Shown here in pieces: positions 17,400-26,081 of a stretch of 64,000 nt of DNA; positions within the stretch are counted from its first letter, which is position 1; each line of letters opens with the position of its first letter. This DNA is from Mycobacterium sp. E2479 (GTDB taxonomy: Bacteria; Actinomycetota; Actinomycetes; Mycobacteriales; Mycobacteriaceae), in NCBI RefSeq assembly GCF_001667925.1, contig NZ_LZJR01000121.1, positions 1 to 64,000 on the forward strand, in the 5' to 3' direction. The translations under genes and the position numbers were made by a program. A model generated the notes under the pieces. The model had not been told where the DNA came from, made no database searches, and saw nothing but the letters and a program-made list of their open reading frames with translations.

Positions 17400-18524
17400 A
17401 TGAAGGTTTTGTCTTTTTCACCCGCAACTGCGTCGCCGCCGGTGGCGATCGGTTGGCTCAGCGCCGACGACTTCGGCGCATGGCGGTCGAACGTACGGCG
17501 GATGATTTTGGGCGATGTCGCGCATTTCGTCGCCGAGCGGCGTGCCGGCGAACTAGACGATGTGCGCATCGACGCCGCAGGCGACATCCTGGCTCAGTTC
17601 ATCGGTGGCGGTAAATGCCTGCGGTCGACATTCGTGTACCTGGGCTGGCTGTGCGGCGCGCCGCCCGACGATGCGGCCCTGCGGGCCGCGGCCAGTTTCG
17701 AGTTGCTGCACGCCTTCGCATTGCTTCAAGACGACGTCATGGATGGTGCCGACCAACGGCGCGGCCGCCCGTCGGCGCATCGGCAATTTGGCCGATGGCA
17801 TCGCGAACGCGGACTGTCGGGCCCGTCGCAACGATTCGGCGAATCGGCAGCCATTCTGCTGGGCGACCTCTGCCTCATCTGGGCCGAACAGATGCTGCGC
17901 GAGAGCGGCGTCGACCCCCGGCGTCTCCAACGCGCGTGGCCACGCTATGACGCCATGCGCACCGAGCTCGCCGTCGGGCAATTCGCCGACTTGACGAACG
18001 ATGCGCGGCAGGCGCCGGGGCTGGAAGTCGTGCTCGACGTGGCACGGCGCAAGTCGGGCAACTACACCGTGCGCCGGCCGCTGGAAATCGGCGCGGCCAT
18101 GGGCGAATGCGACGATCGAACGCTGTCCCAGCTGGGCCGCTACGGCGCGGCGATAGGCGAGGCGTTCCAGCTTCGCGACGACGTCCTCGGCGTCTTCGGC
18201 TCGCCGGCTGTAACGGGCAAACCCGCTGCCGGCGACCTGCTCGAGCGCAAGGCGACAAGCGTGGTGGTGGCCGCCCACCAACTGGCCGATGCGCCGGCCC
18301 GCCGTGTACTCGTCGAGCTCGCGGATCGGGAAGACCTCGACGACAACGCGATCGACCGGTGGAAAGCGCTGATCGTCGAGACGGGAGCGGTGCAGCTGAT
18401 CGAGCAGATGATCGACGACCGTGTCGCTGCCGCACGCGACCACCTCAGCGACTTGCCGATCGGCGAGCCCGTTCGCACCGCGTTGGCCGAAATGGCGGCC
18501 GTCTGCACGGATCGCGTTGAATGA
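17400..18524 (+). CDS. crtE: Geranylgeranyl diphosphate synthase CrtE
   Basis: A 374-aa trans-prenyltransferase making C20 geranylgeranyl-PP, the precursor of carotenoids. The first aspartate-rich motif is DDVMD (residues 111-115) in LLQDDVMDGADQRRG; the second is DDVLG (260-264), with Gly in place of the last Asp, as in several actinobacterial enzymes. The GGGKCLR segment binds the diphosphate. The ATG at 17400 has a strong GGGGAGGGAG ribosome site 11 bp upstream. It is the first gene of an eight-gene operon, preceded by a SigF-like promoter and the 29-bp palindrome. Confidence 0.95.
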   Translation: MKVLSFSPATASPPVAIGWLSADDFGAWRSNVRRMILGDVAHFVAERRAGELDDVRIDAAGDILAQFIGGGKCLRSTFVYLGWLCGAPPDDAALRAAASFELLHAFALLQDDVMDGADQRRGRPSAHRQFGRWHRERGLSGPSQRFGESAAILLGDLCLIWAEQMLRESGVDPRRLQRAWPRYDAMRTELAVGQFADLTNDARQAPGLEVVLDVARRKSGNYTVRRPLEIGAAMGECDDRTLSQLGRYGAAIGEAFQLRDDVLGVFGSPAVTGKPAAGDLLERKATSVVVAAHQLADAPARRVLVELADREDLDDNAIDRWKALIVETGAVQLIEQMIDDRVAAARDHLSDLPIGEPVRTALAEMAAVCTDRVE

Positions 18525-18552
18525 GTAGCACCGACCAGGGAGCCTGTTGATC

Positions 18553-20073
18553 ATGCGGACCATCGAAGGGCGCTCAGATCACGTGGTGGTGATCGGCGCC
18601 GGGCTGGCCGGCCTTTCCGCGGCACTGCACCTGGCCGGCCGCGGGCGGGCGGTCACGGTGGTGGAGCGCGAGCCGTGGCCCGGCGGGCGGGCCGGTCGCC
18701 TCGACATCGACGGTTATCGGATCGACACCGGGCCGACGGTGCTGACCATGCCGGACATCATCGACGCGACGTTCGCGGCCGTGGGCGAGCGGCTCTCTGA
18801 CCGCGTGGAGTTGATGACGGTCGACCCGGCCTACCGCGCCGTGTTCGCCGACGGCAGTGCGCTCGACGTGCACAGCGACGCCGATCGGATGTCCGACGCC
18901 GTGGCAGACTTCGCCGGCGTCGATCAGGCGGCGGGCTACCGACGGCTTCGACAATGGCTGACACGGTTGTACCGCACCGAATTCGACGGCTTCATCGCCG
19001 CGAACTTCGATTCGCCGCTGTCGCTGCTCACCCCGCACTTGGCACAGCTGATCGCGATCGGCGGCTTCCGCAAGTGGGACCGAATGGTCAAGCGGTACAT
19101 CACCGACCCACGGTTGCAGCGGATCTTCACCTTCCAATCGCTGTACGCCGGCGTGGCGCCGCGTGATGCCCTGGCGGTCTACGCCGTGATCGCCTACATG
19201 GACACCATCTCGGGTGTGGTGTTTCCGCGCGGGGGCGTACGCGCGCTGCCCGATGCACTGGCCGCGGCCGCCGCCGACGCCGGCGTCCGATTCTGTTACG
19301 GCACAACCGTAACCGCGCTCGAACGCACGGGCGGGCGGGTCAGCGCCGCGCTGAGCGAGCAGTCCGGACGCATCCCCTGCGACGCGGTGGTGCTGACCAC
19401 CGAGCTGCCGCAGACCTACGGGTTGTTGGGCCGCACACCGCGTCGCCCGGTGCGGTTGCGTCCGTCACCCTCGGCAGTCGTGGCGCACCTGGGTTGTCCT
19501 GCCGTCGCATCCGAGACGGCCCACCACACCATCCTGTTCGGCGACGCGTGGGACCAGACGTTCACCGACATCGTCGACGACGGGCAACTCATGCGGGACC
19601 CGTCGTTGCTGGTCACGCGGCCGACGGCCAGCGACCCGACCCTGGCTCCCGAGGGCCGCGATCTGCTCTACCTGCTTGCCCCGGCGCCGAACCTAAAGCG
19701 GGGCACCATCGATTGGGTCAGCACCGGCGACGCCTATGTCGAGGACATGATCTCGCACGTCGCTGACCGGATGCTACCCGGTTTGCCTTACGACGCAACG
19801 GTTTTGGATGTCGTCACACCGGCCGACTGGGCGCGGCAGGGCATGGCGGCCGGCAGTCCGTTCGCGCTGGCCCACACGTTCGGTCAGACGGGGCCGTTTC
19901 GTCCGGGCAACATGGTGCGAGGCATCGACAATGCGGTGCTCGCCGGGTCCTCCACGGTGCCCGGCGTCGGAGTTCCGACCACGCTGATCTCCGGGCGGCT
20001 CGCCGCCGACCGCGTCACCGGCATCCCCACACGATCGACCGCATACTTCGACATGAAAGCCGGCTCGCCATGA
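18553..20073 (+). CDS. crtI: Phytoene desaturase CrtI
   Basis: A 506-aa FAD-dependent desaturase converting phytoene to lycopene. The dinucleotide fold is at the N-terminus (VVVIGAGLAGLSAALHLA), followed by PGGRAGRLDIDGYRIDTGPT, and the C-terminal FAD motif PGVGVPTTLISGRLAADRV. The ATG at 18553 is preferred over a TTG two codons earlier. It follows crtE by 28 bp and overlaps crtB by four bases (ATGA). Acts at the membrane on C40 substrate. Normal family length. Confidence 0.96.
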   Translation: MRTIEGRSDHVVVIGAGLAGLSAALHLAGRGRAVTVVEREPWPGGRAGRLDIDGYRIDTGPTVLTMPDIIDATFAAVGERLSDRVELMTVDPAYRAVFADGSALDVHSDADRMSDAVADFAGVDQAAGYRRLRQWLTRLYRTEFDGFIAANFDSPLSLLTPHLAQLIAIGGFRKWDRMVKRYITDPRLQRIFTFQSLYAGVAPRDALAVYAVIAYMDTISGVVFPRGGVRALPDALAAAAADAGVRFCYGTTVTALERTGGRVSAALSEQSGRIPCDAVVLTTELPQTYGLLGRTPRRPVRLRPSPSAVVAHLGCPAVASETAHHTILFGDAWDQTFTDIVDDGQLMRDPSLLVTRPTASDPTLAPEGRDLLYLLAPAPNLKRGTIDWVSTGDAYVEDMISHVADRMLPGLPYDATVLDVVTPADWARQGMAAGSPFALAHTFGQTGPFRPGNMVRGIDNAVLAGSSTVPGVGVPTTLISGRLAADRVTGIPTRSTAYFDMKAGSP

Positions 20074-21023
20074 TACGCAGCGAGTTGACCGCGGCCGGAA
20101 TCGACGATCCGCGGCTGCGCGACGGGTACCGCCGATGCCGCGAACTCAACGCCACCCATGGCCGCACCTTCTTTCTGGCCACCCGGCTGCTCGCGCCCGA
20201 CCAGCGGCCGCCGGTGCACGCGCTGTACGGATTCGCCCGGTACGCCGACGACATCCTCGACGATCTCGACCCGCAGGTCGGCGCCGACGTCCGCAGCCGC
20301 CGGCTGCAGCAGCTGTCGGAGCGATTCTTCTCCGGCGATGCTCACCTAAAAGATCCGTTGGTGGCGGCGGTGACCGATACCGTGCGGCGTTACCAGATCA
20401 GCGCAGGGCTGTTCGAGGACTTTCTGGCTTCGATGCGGATGGACCTCACGGTCACCGACTATCCCGACCGAAAGGCCCTCAACCTATACATGCGAGGCTC
20501 CGCGGAAGCGATTGGGTTGCAGGTGCTTCCGATACTGGGCACGGTGACGCCCGCCCAGGAGGCCGCGCCGTACGCCGCGGCACTGGGCCGGGCGTTCCAG
20601 CTGACCAATTTCCTGCGTGATGTCGACGAGGACCTGCAGCGCGGCCGGGTGTATCTGCCGGCCGACGAGCTGGCCGCCGACGGCGTCGACCGTGAGCTGT
20701 TGACCTGGTGCCACACGCACCGCCGCACCGATCCCCGGGTACGTCGGGCCCTGACGGCCCAACACGAAATCGCCCGGCAAACCTACCAATTCGCGACGGA
20801 AGGAATCGCCACGCTGGCCGCCCGATCGCGACCTTGCGTAGCGACCGCGGCCGCGCTGTATTCCGAGATCTTGGACTGCATCGAAAGAAGCGACTTCGCC
20901 GTGTTCGATCACCGCGCCACCGTCGGCAAGGCGCGACGGCTTCGAGTCGCCGGTGCGGGGCTGATACGGTCGTGGCGGGCGCGCAACAGTGCGCAGGGCG
21001 TTCGTCAATCGGGGGCCGCATGA
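20070..21023 (+). CDS. crtB: Phytoene synthase CrtB
   Basis: A 317-aa head-to-head prenyl synthase that condenses two geranylgeranyl-PP into phytoene, the first committed carotenoid step. The two aspartate-rich motifs are DDILD (residues 60-64) in FARYADDILDDLD and DVDED in LTNFLRDVDEDLQRGRVYLP. Start and stop both overlap neighbours by four bases (ATGA), so translation is coupled with crtI and crtYc. Confidence 0.97.
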   Translation: MIRSELTAAGIDDPRLRDGYRRCRELNATHGRTFFLATRLLAPDQRPPVHALYGFARYADDILDDLDPQVGADVRSRRLQQLSERFFSGDAHLKDPLVAAVTDTVRRYQISAGLFEDFLASMRMDLTVTDYPDRKALNLYMRGSAEAIGLQVLPILGTVTPAQEAAPYAAALGRAFQLTNFLRDVDEDLQRGRVYLPADELAADGVDRELLTWCHTHRRTDPRVRRALTAQHEIARQTYQFATEGIATLAARSRPCVATAAALYSEILDCIERSDFAVFDHRATVGKARRLRVAGAGLIRSWRARNSAQGVRQSGAA

Positions 21024-21343
21024 GCGATCGGTGGCAATACCTGGCTGTGCTTGCCGCGTGCCTGGTGATCACCGCGCCGCTGGAAATTTTCGGCCCCGGC
21101 GTCTACCGGCAGTACCGACGGGTCATCAAGGCGGTCGTGCCGGTGGCCGTGGTGTTTTTGGTCTGGGATGAGATCGCAATCGCCGCGCACGTGTGGGCGT
21201 ACGACCCTACCTACCTGTGCGGGCTGAGCATCCCGTTCCGGGTGCCGGTCGAAGAGGTACTGTTCTTCCTCGTCATTCCCGTGTGCGCGTTGCTGACCTA
21301 CAACGCCGTGACCACCATTCTGGAAAAGGTGCACCGCCGATGA
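21020..21343 (+). CDS. crtYc: Lycopene cyclase subunit CrtYc
   Basis: A 107-aa integral membrane protein with three hydrophobic helices, one half of the heterodimeric actinobacterial lycopene beta-cyclase. The signature PFRVPVEEVLFFLVIPVCAL (PxE[EH]-type motif) is present. It starts at an ATG overlapping the crtB stop and its own stop overlaps the crtYd ATG. Works with CrtYd to convert lycopene to beta-carotene. Confidence 0.93.
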   Translation: MSDRWQYLAVLAACLVITAPLEIFGPGVYRQYRRVIKAVVPVAVVFLVWDEIAIAAHVWAYDPTYLCGLSIPFRVPVEEVLFFLVIPVCALLTYNAVTTILEKVHRR

Positions 21344-21651
21344 ACGGCCTTGGCTACACCCTGCCGGCCGCGCTGGCGGTATTGCTGGTCTGTGCCATGG
21401 AATTGGTGGTATTTCGGACCGGCCTGTTTCGGCGCCCGGCGTACTGGCTGTCGATGCTGATCGTGCTGGGATTTCAGATCCCGGTCGACGGCTGGCTGAC
21501 CAAACTCAGCTCCCCCATCGTCATTTATGACGATCGAGGGCTCAGTGGCGTGCGTTTCCCCTTTGACATCCCGGTCGAAGACTTTCTATTCGGCTTCGCG
21601 TTGGTCACCGCCGTGCTACTGCTGTGGGAGCGGCAGCGTGCGCGTGGGTGA
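21340..21651 (+). CDS. crtYd: Lycopene cyclase subunit CrtYd
   Basis: A 103-aa membrane protein with three predicted helices and the paired-subunit motif PFDIPVEDFLFGFALVTAVL, homologous to the CrtYc motif. It forms the second half of the heterodimeric lycopene cyclase. Coupled to crtYc by ATGA; the following methyltransferase gene starts inside its last codons. Confidence 0.93.
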   Translation: MNGLGYTLPAALAVLLVCAMELVVFRTGLFRRPAYWLSMLIVLGFQIPVDGWLTKLSSPIVIYDDRGLSGVRFPFDIPVEDFLFGFALVTAVLLLWERQRARG

Positions 21652-22357
21652 CGCGGGCCCGGGTGAGTTGGCGGCCGCGTTCGACGCGGGAGCTGCGGCC
21701 TACGACCGCCTGGTCGGTGCCAGCCCGGGCTACCACGCGCAGCTGATTTTATCGGCTCGACGGATGCGGATTCCCGCCCGCGGTAAGGGGTTCCGGTTAC
21801 TCGATGCCGGATGCGGCACGGGCGCTTCGACGGCGGCGCTGCTGGCCGTCGCGCCCGAGGCAGACATCGTCGCCATTGACGCGTCGCGGGGAATGCTCGA
21901 CGCGGCGCTCGCCAAGCACTGGCCCGGTTCGGTGCGTTTCGTGCACACCCCGGTCGAAGAGCTTGCACAGCACGGGATCACCGGACCGTTCGACGGTATC
22001 CTGGCCGCCTACCTTATCCGCAACGTGGCCGACCGCGACACCCAGCTGTGCAGGTTCCGCGAGCTCTTGCGCCCCGGCGGCACGCTGGCGGTGCACGAAT
22101 ATTCGGTGCGCGATTCCCCTGCGGCCACCCGTATCTGGCACGCCGTGTGTTGGGGCATCATCATTCCCGCCGGGTGGTGGCGCACCCGCGACACCGGGTT
22201 GTATCGCTACCTGTGGCGCAGCGTGCTGGCGTTCGACGGCGCCGAGCGATTCCGGACTCGCCTTGCCGACGCCGGCTTCACCGCGGTGCACAGCGAAACG
22301 ATGCCCGGCTGGGAAGCCAACATTGTGCACACCTTCCTGGCGGATGCGCCACGATGA
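21638..22357 (+). CDS. SAM-dependent methyltransferase within the carotenoid operon
   Basis: A 239-aa class I methyltransferase of the UbiE/COQ5-like type: motif I LLDAGCGTGAST near residue 50, then DIVAIDASRGMLDAAL and GPFDGILAAYLIRNVADRD, and LLRPGGTLAVHEYSV. The GTG at 21638, 7 bp after GGGAG, was chosen; GTG 21644 is possible. It overlaps crtYd by 14 bp and crtU by four. Streptomyces crt clusters also carry a methyltransferase (crtT), so a carotenoid-related substrate is likely, but the methylated position is unknown: CrtU itself moves ring methyls without SAM. Confidence 0.88.
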   Translation: MRVGDAGPGELAAAFDAGAAAYDRLVGASPGYHAQLILSARRMRIPARGKGFRLLDAGCGTGASTAALLAVAPEADIVAIDASRGMLDAALAKHWPGSVRFVHTPVEELAQHGITGPFDGILAAYLIRNVADRDTQLCRFRELLRPGGTLAVHEYSVRDSPAATRIWHAVCWGIIIPAGWWRTRDTGLYRYLWRSVLAFDGAERFRTRLADAGFTAVHSETMPGWEANIVHTFLADAPR

Positions 22358-23880
22358 CAGCCGACCGGCATCGCCGAACGTTCGCCGCGCCAACGGGATT
22401 GCCCGATGCAAAGGCGCTGGCGTCGCGCCCGCGGGTGGCCGTCGTCGGCGGCGGGATCGCCGGGCTGGCGGCCGCCACCGGGCTGGCCGAGCGTGGCGTC
22501 GCCGTCGAGATCATCGAAAGCGAGCACTACCTCGGGGGCCGGGTGGGGGGTTGGACCGAGCGGGACGGCGGCGCCGAGCTCGCTATGAACCGCGGCTTCC
22601 ACGCGTTCTTCCGACAGTATTACAACCTGCGCGCGCTGCTGAGCCGGATCGACCCGCAACTGCGGATGCTTACTCCCGTAAAGGATTACCCGCTGATCGA
22701 CGGAACGGGCCGGCGTGACAGCTTCCGCGGGTTGCCGCGTACCCCACCGTGGAACGCCGTGGTGTTCGCGGCGCGCAGCCCTACGTTCCGGCTGCGTGAC
22801 TTCACCCGCATCGATGCCCGCGCCGCCGCACCGCTGGCCGCCGTCTCGGTGCCGGGCACGTATGAGCGCCTGGATCACACCGACGCCGCCACGTTTCTCG
22901 AAGACATCCGCTTCCCCGAGGCCGCACGGCATCTGGCGTTCGAGGTATTCTCCCGCAGCTTTTTCGCCGACCCCGCCAAGCTCTCCGCGGCCGAGTTGGC
23001 GACCATGTTCCACATCTACTTCCTGGGGTCCTCCGAAGGCCTGATCTTCGACGTGCCCTCGGCGAACTATGACAGCGCGCTGTGGCAGCCGTTGCGCGCC
23101 TATCTCGAAGGGCGGGGCGTGCGGTTCCGGCTCGCCACCAAGGTGCTGAGCATCGACGCGGATTCGACGCGGCGCTTCAAGGTGCTTACCGATCCAGATG
23201 AGCACTTTGAGGTCGATGCCGTCGTCTTGGCCACCGATATCGCGGGTTTGCAGCGGATTGTCGCGGCGTCGAGGGACCTGGGCACCGACGACTGGCGCGC
23301 CCAGATATCGCGACTGCGCACCGCGCCGCCGTTCGCCGTGCACCGGTTGTGGCTCGACCGCCCGGTCGCGGCGCACCGGCCGGCGTTTTTGGGCACGGCC
23401 GGCCATGAGCCGCTCGACAACATCAGCGTGCTGGAGCGCTACGAATGCGAAGCCCGCGACTGGGCCGCCGCGCATCACGGTTCGGTTGTCGAACTGCATT
23501 CGTACGCATTGGATTCCGAGCCGCCCCGCGCCGCCGCGCTACGCCAACTGCACCGGGTCTATCCGGAAACCGCTGCGGCACAGATCGTCCACGAGAAGCT
23601 GCTGCATCGCAGCGATTGCCCGCTGTTTTCGCCCGGCTCCTACTTTTGCCGGCCACCGGTCGCCACGCCGACGCCGGGCTTGTTGTTGGCCGGCGACGCC
23701 GTCCGCATCGACTTGCCGGTGGCACTCATGGAGCGGGCAGCCACCACCGGCTGGTGCGCCGCGAACCAACTCCTGCAACGATGGGGGTTGGCCGGACACC
23801 CGTTGGCCACGGTACCCACCCAGGGCCGGTCGCCACTGCTGCGATGGCTTGCCGACCGCGAAAGATCCAGCCGATCATGA
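22354..23880 (+). CDS. crtU: Beta-carotene desaturase/methyl-shift enzyme CrtU (isorenieratene synthase)
   Basis: A 508-aa FAD enzyme related to CrtI that aromatises beta-carotene rings with a methyl migration, giving isorenieratene. Seen: RVAVVGGGIAGLAAATGLAE with EIIESEHYLGGRVGGW at the N-terminus, NRGFHAFFRQYYNLRALLSR, and the C-terminal FAD segment TPGLLLAGDAVRIDLPVALM followed by ERAATTGWCAANQLL. The ATG at 22354 overlaps the methyltransferase stop. Aromatic carotenoids of this type (leprotene) are known mycobacterial pigments. Confidence 0.92.
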   Translation: MTADRHRRTFAAPTGLPDAKALASRPRVAVVGGGIAGLAAATGLAERGVAVEIIESEHYLGGRVGGWTERDGGAELAMNRGFHAFFRQYYNLRALLSRIDPQLRMLTPVKDYPLIDGTGRRDSFRGLPRTPPWNAVVFAARSPTFRLRDFTRIDARAAAPLAAVSVPGTYERLDHTDAATFLEDIRFPEAARHLAFEVFSRSFFADPAKLSAAELATMFHIYFLGSSEGLIFDVPSANYDSALWQPLRAYLEGRGVRFRLATKVLSIDADSTRRFKVLTDPDEHFEVDAVVLATDIAGLQRIVAASRDLGTDDWRAQISRLRTAPPFAVHRLWLDRPVAAHRPAFLGTAGHEPLDNISVLERYECEARDWAAAHHGSVVELHSYALDSEPPRAAALRQLHRVYPETAAAQIVHEKLLHRSDCPLFSPGSYFCRPPVATPTPGLLLAGDAVRIDLPVALMERAATTGWCAANQLLQRWGLAGHPLATVPTQGRSPLLRWLADRERSSRS

Positions 23881-24887
23881 AGTTCCGCGAACAGCTTCAA
23901 CAACGCCTGGCCGTCACCCGGACCAAAGGGTGGCCGCTACAGGTGCTTCCGCGCATGTCATGGGCGGATCAGCGCCCGACATATCGCGACGCGAAACCCG
24001 CCATCATCGAGGCCGCACTGCGGCGCTCACAGCGCAAACCCACCGGCAACTGGTACGTGTTCGCCGCCAGCGACCAGGTGCCCGGCGGGCGACCCTTCGG
24101 CACGCGCGTCGCCGGGGTCGACGTCGTCGCCTGGCGCGACGACCGGGGCCGGTTGTGCGTGGGGCCGCGCAGTTGTCCCCATTTGGGGGCGGACCTCGCC
24201 ACGGGCACCGTGCACCAGGGCGCGCTGGTCTGCCGCTGGCACGGCCTGACCCTCGACGAACGCGCTCGCGAATTCGGCTGGAGCCCGTTGCCCAGTCACG
24301 ACGACGGCGTCCTGGCCTGGGTGCGGCTCGACGCGGTGGGCAAGGAGGAACCGCTGGATCGGCCGGTGATTCCGCAGCGGCCGGCGGGCGACACCCTGAG
24401 CGCGGTCGCCCGCATGGTAGGTGTGTGCGAACCGAGTGACATCATCGCCAACCGCCTCGACCCGTGGCACGGCGCGTGGTTTCACCCCTACTCGTTCACC
24501 CGGCTCGACGTGCTGACGACTCCCACCGAACAGGCCGACCGATTCCTGGTGGCGGTGACCTTCCGGATGGGACGCCTCGGAGTGCCCGTCGTCGCGGAGT
24601 TCAGTTGCCCGGAAGCCCGCACGATCGTCATGCGCATCGTGGACGGGGAGGGGACCGGCAGTGTCGTCGAAACCCACGCGACGCCAATGGGTTCGAGTCC
24701 CGACGGCCGCCCGCGTACCGCCGTCCTGGAGGCCACCATCGCGCATTCAGAGCGGCCCGGTTTCACGCGCGCTTCCCGGGTGGCGCCGTTGATCACACCG
24801 ATTATGCGTTATGCGGCCACCAAATTGTGGCGCGATGATCTCGCCTATGCCGAACGCCGCTACCAGGTGCGCACCGGCCACAAGTAG
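23877..24887 (+). CDS. Rieske [2Fe-2S] protein of the carotenoid operon (possible carotenoid oxygenase)
   Basis: A 336-aa protein with an N-terminal Rieske centre: Cys100-Pro-His102 and Cys119-x2-His122 in RSCPHLGAD and LVCRWHG. The remaining 200 residues (I believe DUF5914) contain DPWHGAWFHPYSF, where histidines could hold a mononuclear iron, but a standard DxxHxxxxH is not obvious. It is coupled to crtU by ATGA and ends the operon. It may hydroxylate the aromatic ring of isorenieratene, a role filled by a P450 in Brevibacterium; this is inference. No reductase partner is nearby. Confidence 0.85.
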   Translation: MKFREQLQQRLAVTRTKGWPLQVLPRMSWADQRPTYRDAKPAIIEAALRRSQRKPTGNWYVFAASDQVPGGRPFGTRVAGVDVVAWRDDRGRLCVGPRSCPHLGADLATGTVHQGALVCRWHGLTLDERAREFGWSPLPSHDDGVLAWVRLDAVGKEEPLDRPVIPQRPAGDTLSAVARMVGVCEPSDIIANRLDPWHGAWFHPYSFTRLDVLTTPTEQADRFLVAVTFRMGRLGVPVVAEFSCPEARTIVMRIVDGEGTGSVVETHATPMGSSPDGRPRTAVLEATIAHSERPGFTRASRVAPLITPIMRYAATKLWRDDLAYAERRYQVRTGHK

Positions 24888-24923
24888 CCCGGGACCGGAC
24901 GCTACGCGTGGAAGAATCCAACC

Positions 24924-25313
24924 GTGCGCAAGCCCTACGTCGCTGTCGTCGCGGTGACCGTCGGCGCTCACCTGGCTTACCTGCTGTACGTGCCGTGCGG
25001 AGGTTTCCTCGCGCTGCGCTGGCCCAAGTCCATCGTCCTGCACGTGCCCGCGGTGGCCTGGGGCGTCGCAGTCGTGGTGCTCAGGCTGCGCTGCCCACTG
25101 ACGTCAGTGGAATCGTGGGCGCGCCGACGCGCTGAAATGGATCCGCTGCCCACGTCCGGATTCATAGACCGTTATGTGACAGGACATTTCGTGCCGCCCG
25201 GCCGCGTCGGCGCTGCGCAGGCGCTCGCGTTCACCGCCGCCGCCGTCTCATGGAGTCTGTTGGCCCGCAGGGGCGGCGACCGCGGGCGCCGCGGCATGCC
25301 GACCGCCAGTTGA
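24924..25313 (+). CDS. DUF2784 membrane protein
   Basis: A 129-aa membrane protein of the DUF2784 type: VAVVAVTVGAHLAYLLYVPCGGFLALRWP, a second helix around VLHVPAVAWGVAVVVLRLRCPLT, and GFIDRYVTGHFVPPGRVGAAQ before a third helix. No function is known. It begins with GTG 36 bp after the Rieske gene, so it may be read through from the crt operon. Its 3' end overlaps by 66 bp the small leftward gene 25248-25472. Confidence 0.8.
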   Translation: MRKPYVAVVAVTVGAHLAYLLYVPCGGFLALRWPKSIVLHVPAVAWGVAVVVLRLRCPLTSVESWARRRAEMDPLPTSGFIDRYVTGHFVPPGRVGAAQALAFTAAAVSWSLLARRGGDRGRRGMPTAS

Positions 25314-25472
25314 CCGGCGCCGCACCACCCACAGCACCCCACCGACGAGCACGAGCGCCAGCACGACCACGGTGGGCCACATGGCCAGCTGCGCTAGCCA
25401 CAAACGTCGTTGCAACCGCAACGCCTTGCACTCCGCCCGCCCCAGGCGCCGGGAAGTCTCGATCACGGTCAT
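25248..25472 (-). CDS. Small single-pass membrane protein under a SigF-like promoter
   Basis: A 74-aa protein with a charged N-terminus (TVIETSRRLGRAECKAL), one strong membrane helix (about residues 27-50, MWPTVVVLALVLVGGVLW) and a basic, alanine/proline-rich tail. I do not recognise a family. Its ATG is preceded at 11 bp by GGGTAT and 15 bp further by GTTT, a SigF-like promoter that would give a leader of only about five bases. That promoter, rather than similarity, is the main support for the gene. It overlaps the DUF2784 gene tail-to-tail. Confidence 0.6.
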   Translation of the reverse strand: MTVIETSRRLGRAECKALRLQRRLWLAQLAMWPTVVVLALVLVGGVLWVVRRRSTGGRHAAAPAVAAPAGQQTP

Positions 25473-25483
25473 CGTCAGACCAG

Positions 25484-25508
25484 ATACCCGAGGGGCACCC
25501 GCTCAAAC
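25484..25508 (-). promoter_or_regulatory. SigF-like promoter for the small membrane protein gene
   Basis: On the minus strand GTTT (25508-25505), 15 bp, then GGGTAT (25489-25484). Both boxes and the spacing match the mycobacterial SigF consensus, as at crtE. The start codon at 25472 lies 11 bp downstream of the -10 box. Confidence 0.6.
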
Positions 25509-25641
25509 GCGACATGGTGCTCCACGGCACTCGCTTATTACCGAAGGCTTACCTGCTGGGTCAAGGAGTAACCGAATCCCTATCTCGATGATTCGGGCCG
25601 CCCTGCGGCGGGAATGCCATAGGCCAGTGCGGGGGAGGAAC

Positions 25642-26081
25642 GTGTTGAGCGATGGGTCTGGCACCGACATCGACGGCGTTGTGCAGGCCGCAGGACGAGT
25701 GACCGAGGCGCTGGAAACCATCGGGCCCGCCCGCGGGCATCTGTATTACTTCCATCAGCTCACCGGTCGCGCCGGTCTGCGACTCGACGAGGCGGTGGCG
25801 CGACTGAACGAAATAGGCGAGGCCGATCTGGCGCAACACATCAGTTGCGAGCTGATCGGGCGCAACGTCCTGCGGGCAGGTGCAGCTTCCAGGTCATCGA
25901 GGAGTACGACGACGGCTACTACCGCTGTTTCAAAGAGACCGAACAGCTGGTGCGAACCCGGCTCACCGACGGTCGCCGTCACGTCCATGAGATGGGCTTG
26001 AAAAAGCGACGGGGCACCGCCGGCCACCCGCCGCACACCGCGTCCCCCAATGATGAATCGGCGAAAGGTGAATCCCTATGA
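25642..26081 (+). pseudogene. Frameshifted small conserved mycobacterial gene
   Basis: The first part reads VVQAAGRVTEALETIGPARGHLYYFHQLTGRAGLRLDEAVARLNEIGEADLAQ (quoted in pieces: TEALETIGPARGHLYYFHQ, LTGRAGLRLDEAVARLNEI) up to ELIGRNVLR; the natural continuation FQVIEEYDDGYYRCFKETEQ lies in the frame one base back and runs to 26081. Adding one G to the GGG run at 25874-25876 (NVLR then GRCSFQ) restores a single frame of about 146 codons. A GGGGGAGG site precedes the GTG at 25642. The family function is unknown. The indel in a homopolymer could be a real recent mutation or a sequencing error. Its restored stop overlaps the next gene (ATGA), so the operon layout is intact. Confidence 0.75.

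Noticed and set aside
22207..23499. 430-codon leftward open frame opposite crtU
   Set aside because: Antisense to a certain carotenoid gene; no start signal or domain.
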